Shown here in pieces: positions 32,378-34,753 of a stretch of 34,753 nt of DNA. Location of the stretch: contig CAZQQC010000017.1 of assembly GCA_964595365.1 (NCBI GenBank), positions 1 through 34,753 of the forward strand, given 5' to 3'. The position numbers and the translations under genes are program-made. How positions within the stretch are numbered: position 1 is the stretch's first letter; each line of letters begins with the position of its first letter. Origin of the DNA: Fen-1258 sp964595365 (GTDB taxonomy: Bacteria > Bacteroidota > Ignavibacteria > Ignavibacteriales > Melioribacteraceae). Below the pieces are notes generated by a model, which did not search any database, was not told the origin of the DNA, and was given only the letters and a program-made list of their open reading frames with translations.

Positions 32378-32412
32378 GTAACAACCCACGCGAGGGTAAC
32401 GCGGGTTGTTAC
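32378..32412. repeat. Hairpin in the spacer after hemL
   Basis: GTAACAACCC (32378-32387) and GGGTTGTTAC (32403-32412) form a perfect 10-base stem, and an inner GCG/CGC pair can extend it. ACGCGGG recurs just downstream. No T-run follows, so termination is uncertain. It may end both the hemL and the convergent hemerythrin transcripts, or be a REP-like element. Confidence 0.55.
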
Positions 32413-32445
32413 GCGGGGTTTGAGATAAGCCACGATCGGGAAAAA

Positions 32446-32853
32446 CTAATTGATCCCCTTGTTATTAAAAAACGCACTATACTTTCTGTCTGAACCGACA
32501 ATGTGTTCGGTCAGCCAGATTTTTAGAAAATTCATTATCTCCATTGTTAGCACCGATTCACCCTTCTCAAAACTGTTTTTATAGTCCATGACTTGTTTAA
32601 CCAGGTCCGAATGCTGTCTCTTATGGGTTAGAGTTTCTGGATAAATGTGTTTGTCAAATAAAGTTTCTTCATACTTAAAATGAAACTGAGTATATTTAAC
32701 GAGGTTATCAAGAATATTACCGAGAACTTCTTTTCCTTTTCCGGCTTTCATACCTTCGTGTAAATTATTTATCATTTCTACTAACTTTTGGTGCTGTTTG
32801 TCAATCTCACTAACGTTGACTGTGTAATTGGGTTGCCAGTTTAATAGTGCCAT
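32446..32853 (-). CDS. Bacteriohemerythrin
   Basis: Cytoplasmic di-iron protein that reversibly binds oxygen. 135 aa from ATG 32853-32851, preceded by AAGGA; a longer reading from 32901 adds a non-homologous segment. All seven iron ligands of the family are present: H21 (IDKQHQKL), H58 and E62 (HFKYEE), H77 and H81 (HKRQH), H117 and D122 (EHIVGSD). It stands alone on the minus strand, between hemL and a radical SAM gene, both on the plus strand. It may buffer or sense oxygen in an organism that otherwise carries HemN and many low-potential cytochromes. Confidence 0.94.
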   Translation of the reverse strand: MALLNWQPNYTVNVSEIDKQHQKLVEMINNLHEGMKAGKGKEVLGNILDNLVKYTQFHFKYEETLFDKHIYPETLTHKRQHSDLVKQVMDYKNSFEKGESVLTMEIMNFLKIWLTEHIVGSDRKYSAFFNNKGIN

Positions 32854-33049
32854 TCTTGTTCCTTGTTTTGCCTGAGGTGCGAAAGAATTTTGTACATACA
32901 CATATAAGCTTTTTGAATCATTACTATACTATTTGGTACTTTATTATCGAAAGTTTCAAAGTTATTTTAATAAGCGTGATAATTTTTTCAAGTTATTCTA
33001 TCAGGCATTGCATCTATTTCAGAAGCAAATAACAAAATAAAAACGGCCG

Positions 33050-34054
33050 ATGAGTTTTACACCTTCATATATAAAATTATTCGAGAATGGCGAGCTTAAG
33101 AAAAGAGTGGCGTCTGCTTTAGAGGTTTTGAAATCATGCAGAAGTTGCCCTCGAAATTGCGAAGTTGACCGCACAAACGGCGAGTACGGCATTTGTCAAA
33201 GTCTCGAATTACCCATTGTATCATCCTACACTACTCATTACGGGGAGGAACCTGTGCTTTCAGGTTCGAGAGGAGCAGGCAACATATTTTTCGGCAACTG
33301 CAATTTGAGATGCATGTTTTGTCAGAATTACGAGATCAGTCAGAATTGGAAAGTTGAAAGACAGCACGAAGTTACTTTTGACAGGCTTGCAGAGATTATG
33401 ATCGAGCTTCAAAAAAGAAATTGTCACAATATCGGTTTGGTATCGCCGACACACTTTTCCGCTCAAATATTAAAATCGATCTATACAGCCGCTGGAAAAG
33501 GTTTGACATTACCGATCATCTACAACACGAATGGATATGATTCGGTCGAAATGTTAAAATTTTATGATGGTGTAATCGATATTTATCTTCCAGATTTTAA
33601 ATATGGTAATAACGAATACGGAAAGACATACTCGAAAGTTGATAATTATTTTGAGCACACAAAAAATGCCTTAAAAGAAATGTTCAATCAGGTTGGCGAT
33701 GAACTGGTTTACGACGGCAGTGTTGTTACCCGCGGGCTGATCATCCGTCACCTAGTTTTACCGAACGGATTGGCTGAATCAGAAAAAGTTTTCAAATTTA
33801 TCGCGGAAGAATTAAGTCCTAACATTCACATTTCACTCATGTCGCAATATTATCCAACCAATAAAGCTTACAAAGACATATTGATCGATCGTCCGATAAG
33901 AGCTTCGGAATACGACAAAGCTCTTTCACAAATGGAGAAATACGGTTTGCACAAGGGCTGGTTCCAGTCCATAGAAAGTCGCGACTATTACAAACCAAAT
34001 TTTAATGTCGATCGAAAAGACCCTTTTAACAATAAAGCTATTCTAAACGGCTGA
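33050..34054 (+). CDS. Radical SAM protein, PflX/COG1313-like
   Basis: 334 aa. The radical SAM cluster motif is C84-x3-C88-x2-C91 (GNCNLRCMFCQNYEIS). An N-terminal cysteine group, C30, C33, C37 and C49 (CRSCPRNC..GICQ), could hold a second metal site. The family resembles pyruvate-formate-lyase activating enzymes but is distinct (COG1313, PflX-like), and its substrate is unknown to me. Other conserved-looking segments: NIFFGNC, GLVSPTHFSAQIL, PIIYNTNGYDSVE, IYLPDFKYG and SLMSQYYPTNKA. No glycyl-radical enzyme gene is in the window. Its 3' end overlaps the convergent acyl-CoA synthetase remnant by 17 bases. Confidence 0.86.
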   Translation: MSFTPSYIKLFENGELKKRVASALEVLKSCRSCPRNCEVDRTNGEYGICQSLELPIVSSYTTHYGEEPVLSGSRGAGNIFFGNCNLRCMFCQNYEISQNWKVERQHEVTFDRLAEIMIELQKRNCHNIGLVSPTHFSAQILKSIYTAAGKGLTLPIIYNTNGYDSVEMLKFYDGVIDIYLPDFKYGNNEYGKTYSKVDNYFEHTKNALKEMFNQVGDELVYDGSVVTRGLIIRHLVLPNGLAESEKVFKFIAEELSPNIHISLMSQYYPTNKAYKDILIDRPIRASEYDKALSQMEKYGLHKGWFQSIESRDYYKPNFNVDRKDPFNNKAILNG

Positions 34055-34753
34055 TGATAGTAATGTTCTGATGATTGCAGACATCTTTTCCTTCCGGCGT
34101 GTATAAATAGTCGATTCTGTTTTTATAAAACTCGGTAATTTTTCCCCGAATTATTTTTAAAGTACTGTTCAGAAATTTATTTTCTTCTGTAAATGCTTCT
34201 CCGAGTATTGCAATTGCCGATGGAATCCACCTATCCGGAAATTGTCCTGCATAAATTCCACCCGGTTTAAATTTATTTATTTCCCCTTCAAACATTTTGA
34301 GAACCATTCTTTGCCCATCAATATCTTTGTGGCTCATTTTGTTCTCTTTTAGCCATTTCAAAAGTGCTTCTTTGTTTGGAACAATCAATGCAACTGTGTA
34401 AGGAGATTGATTATTGTACAGCATCACTTGCTCGATGAACGGCGAATGTTCAGTTACAGCTTCTTCAATTTCTTCCGGGCTATATTTTTCGCCGTCGCTG
34501 CCGACCAATAAACTTTTGAATCGACCGGGCACATAAAGGAGTCCGTCATTATCAAGATAACCCATATCGCCTGTAAATAACCACCCATCTTTAATTGTTT
34601 CTTTTGTAGCTTAATCATTTTTCCAATAACCTACCATTACGTTTTCACCTTTAACAACGATTTCACCTCTCACGCCTCATTTCACCAGCAGCATCTTTTT
34701 CGATTGAACAAAACCATGTCCCGAGCCGTTAGTCGAGGGACTGGTTATCTGTA
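34038..34753 (-). pseudogene. Decayed AMP-dependent acyl-CoA synthetase, C-terminal part
   Basis: The minus strand encodes the C-terminal region of a long-chain acyl-CoA synthetase: GWLFTGDMGYLDNDGLLYVPGR, then KYSPEEIEEAVTEHSPFIEQVMLY, ALIVPNKEAL and a stop at 34038. Upstream in the same frame an in-frame TAA (34613-34611) replaces what should be a glutamate in GYWKND-x-ATKE, and before it GEIVVKGENVMVGYW is readable. Further upstream another stop (34679-34677) is met, while the frame-shifted reading IEKDAAGEM continues the homology. So at least one nonsense and one frameshift have inactivated it. The rest of the gene lies beyond the window. Confidence 0.82.

Noticed and set aside
1..34753. 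tRNA, rRNA, prophage or attachment-site features
   Set aside because: I saw no cloverleaf, ribosomal RNA segment, phage gene or integrase with att-like repeats by eye; short RNAs could still be missed.

Overview
The window looks like a chromosomal piece of an anaerobic or facultative, AT-rich bacterium of the Bacteroidota/Ignavibacteriota side of the FCB group. The best lineage clue is a decayed type IX secretion C-terminal sorting domain (YPNPFNP...VYDLLGRE...SGVYFY...KKM) at about 17.85-18.14 kb. This style is typical of Ignavibacteria-like genomes. The many extracellular-electron-transfer cytochromes and a full C5-type haem pathway agree with that, but the assignment is an inference.

Region 1 (86-7227) is one tight plus-strand operon. 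It encodes a Tat-exported four-cluster ferredoxin (HybA/HmcB-like), a HybB/NrfD-like membrane quinone subunit, a 13-haem periplasmic cytochrome, a histidine kinase with two c-type haem-binding motifs in its periplasmic sensor, and two response regulators. The kinase carries a cysteine-rich zinc-ribbon-like insertion inside its ATPase domain. Both regulators lack a DNA-binding domain and instead end in a glycine-cleavage-H-protein (lipoyl-carrier) fold; one of them is membrane anchored. This is the least ordinary part of the window.

Region 2 (7505-17143) is an electron-transfer cluster. It holds a 19-haem membrane-anchored cytochrome, a separate di-haem cytochrome b, a 16-haem cytochrome fused to the same kind of cytochrome b (CbcL-like layout), a tetrahaem c554-like protein, an outer-membrane beta-barrel, a 14-haem periplasmic cytochrome and an 11-site lipoprotein cytochrome. 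Together they can be read as a route from the quinone pool through the periplasm to the cell surface. A strong terminator closes the cluster at 17163-17191.

Region 3 (17195-18330) is a graveyard: an IS4-like transposase remnant on the minus strand, an IS3-like integrase remnant with a nonsense codon on the plus strand, and the orphan T9SS sorting domain.

Region 4 (18331-32304) is the haem-biosynthesis locus: ccsA/hemX-like, hemA, hemC, hemD, hemE, hemN, hemH, a HemY/HemG-type protoporphyrinogen oxidase, hemB, an MFS transporter and, after a minus-strand thioesterase, hemL. Every step from glutamyl-tRNA to protohaem is present. Two small S23/four-helix-bundle genes with flanking repeats interrupt the operon; one is frameshifted.

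Region 5 (32305-34753) holds a hairpin-rich spacer, a bacteriohemerythrin, a PflX-like radical SAM protein and the decayed 3' part of an acyl-CoA synthetase gene that runs off the window. The six cytochromes contain 75 CxxCH and two CX4CH motifs by my count, so a large haem demand sits directly beside the haem supply genes.
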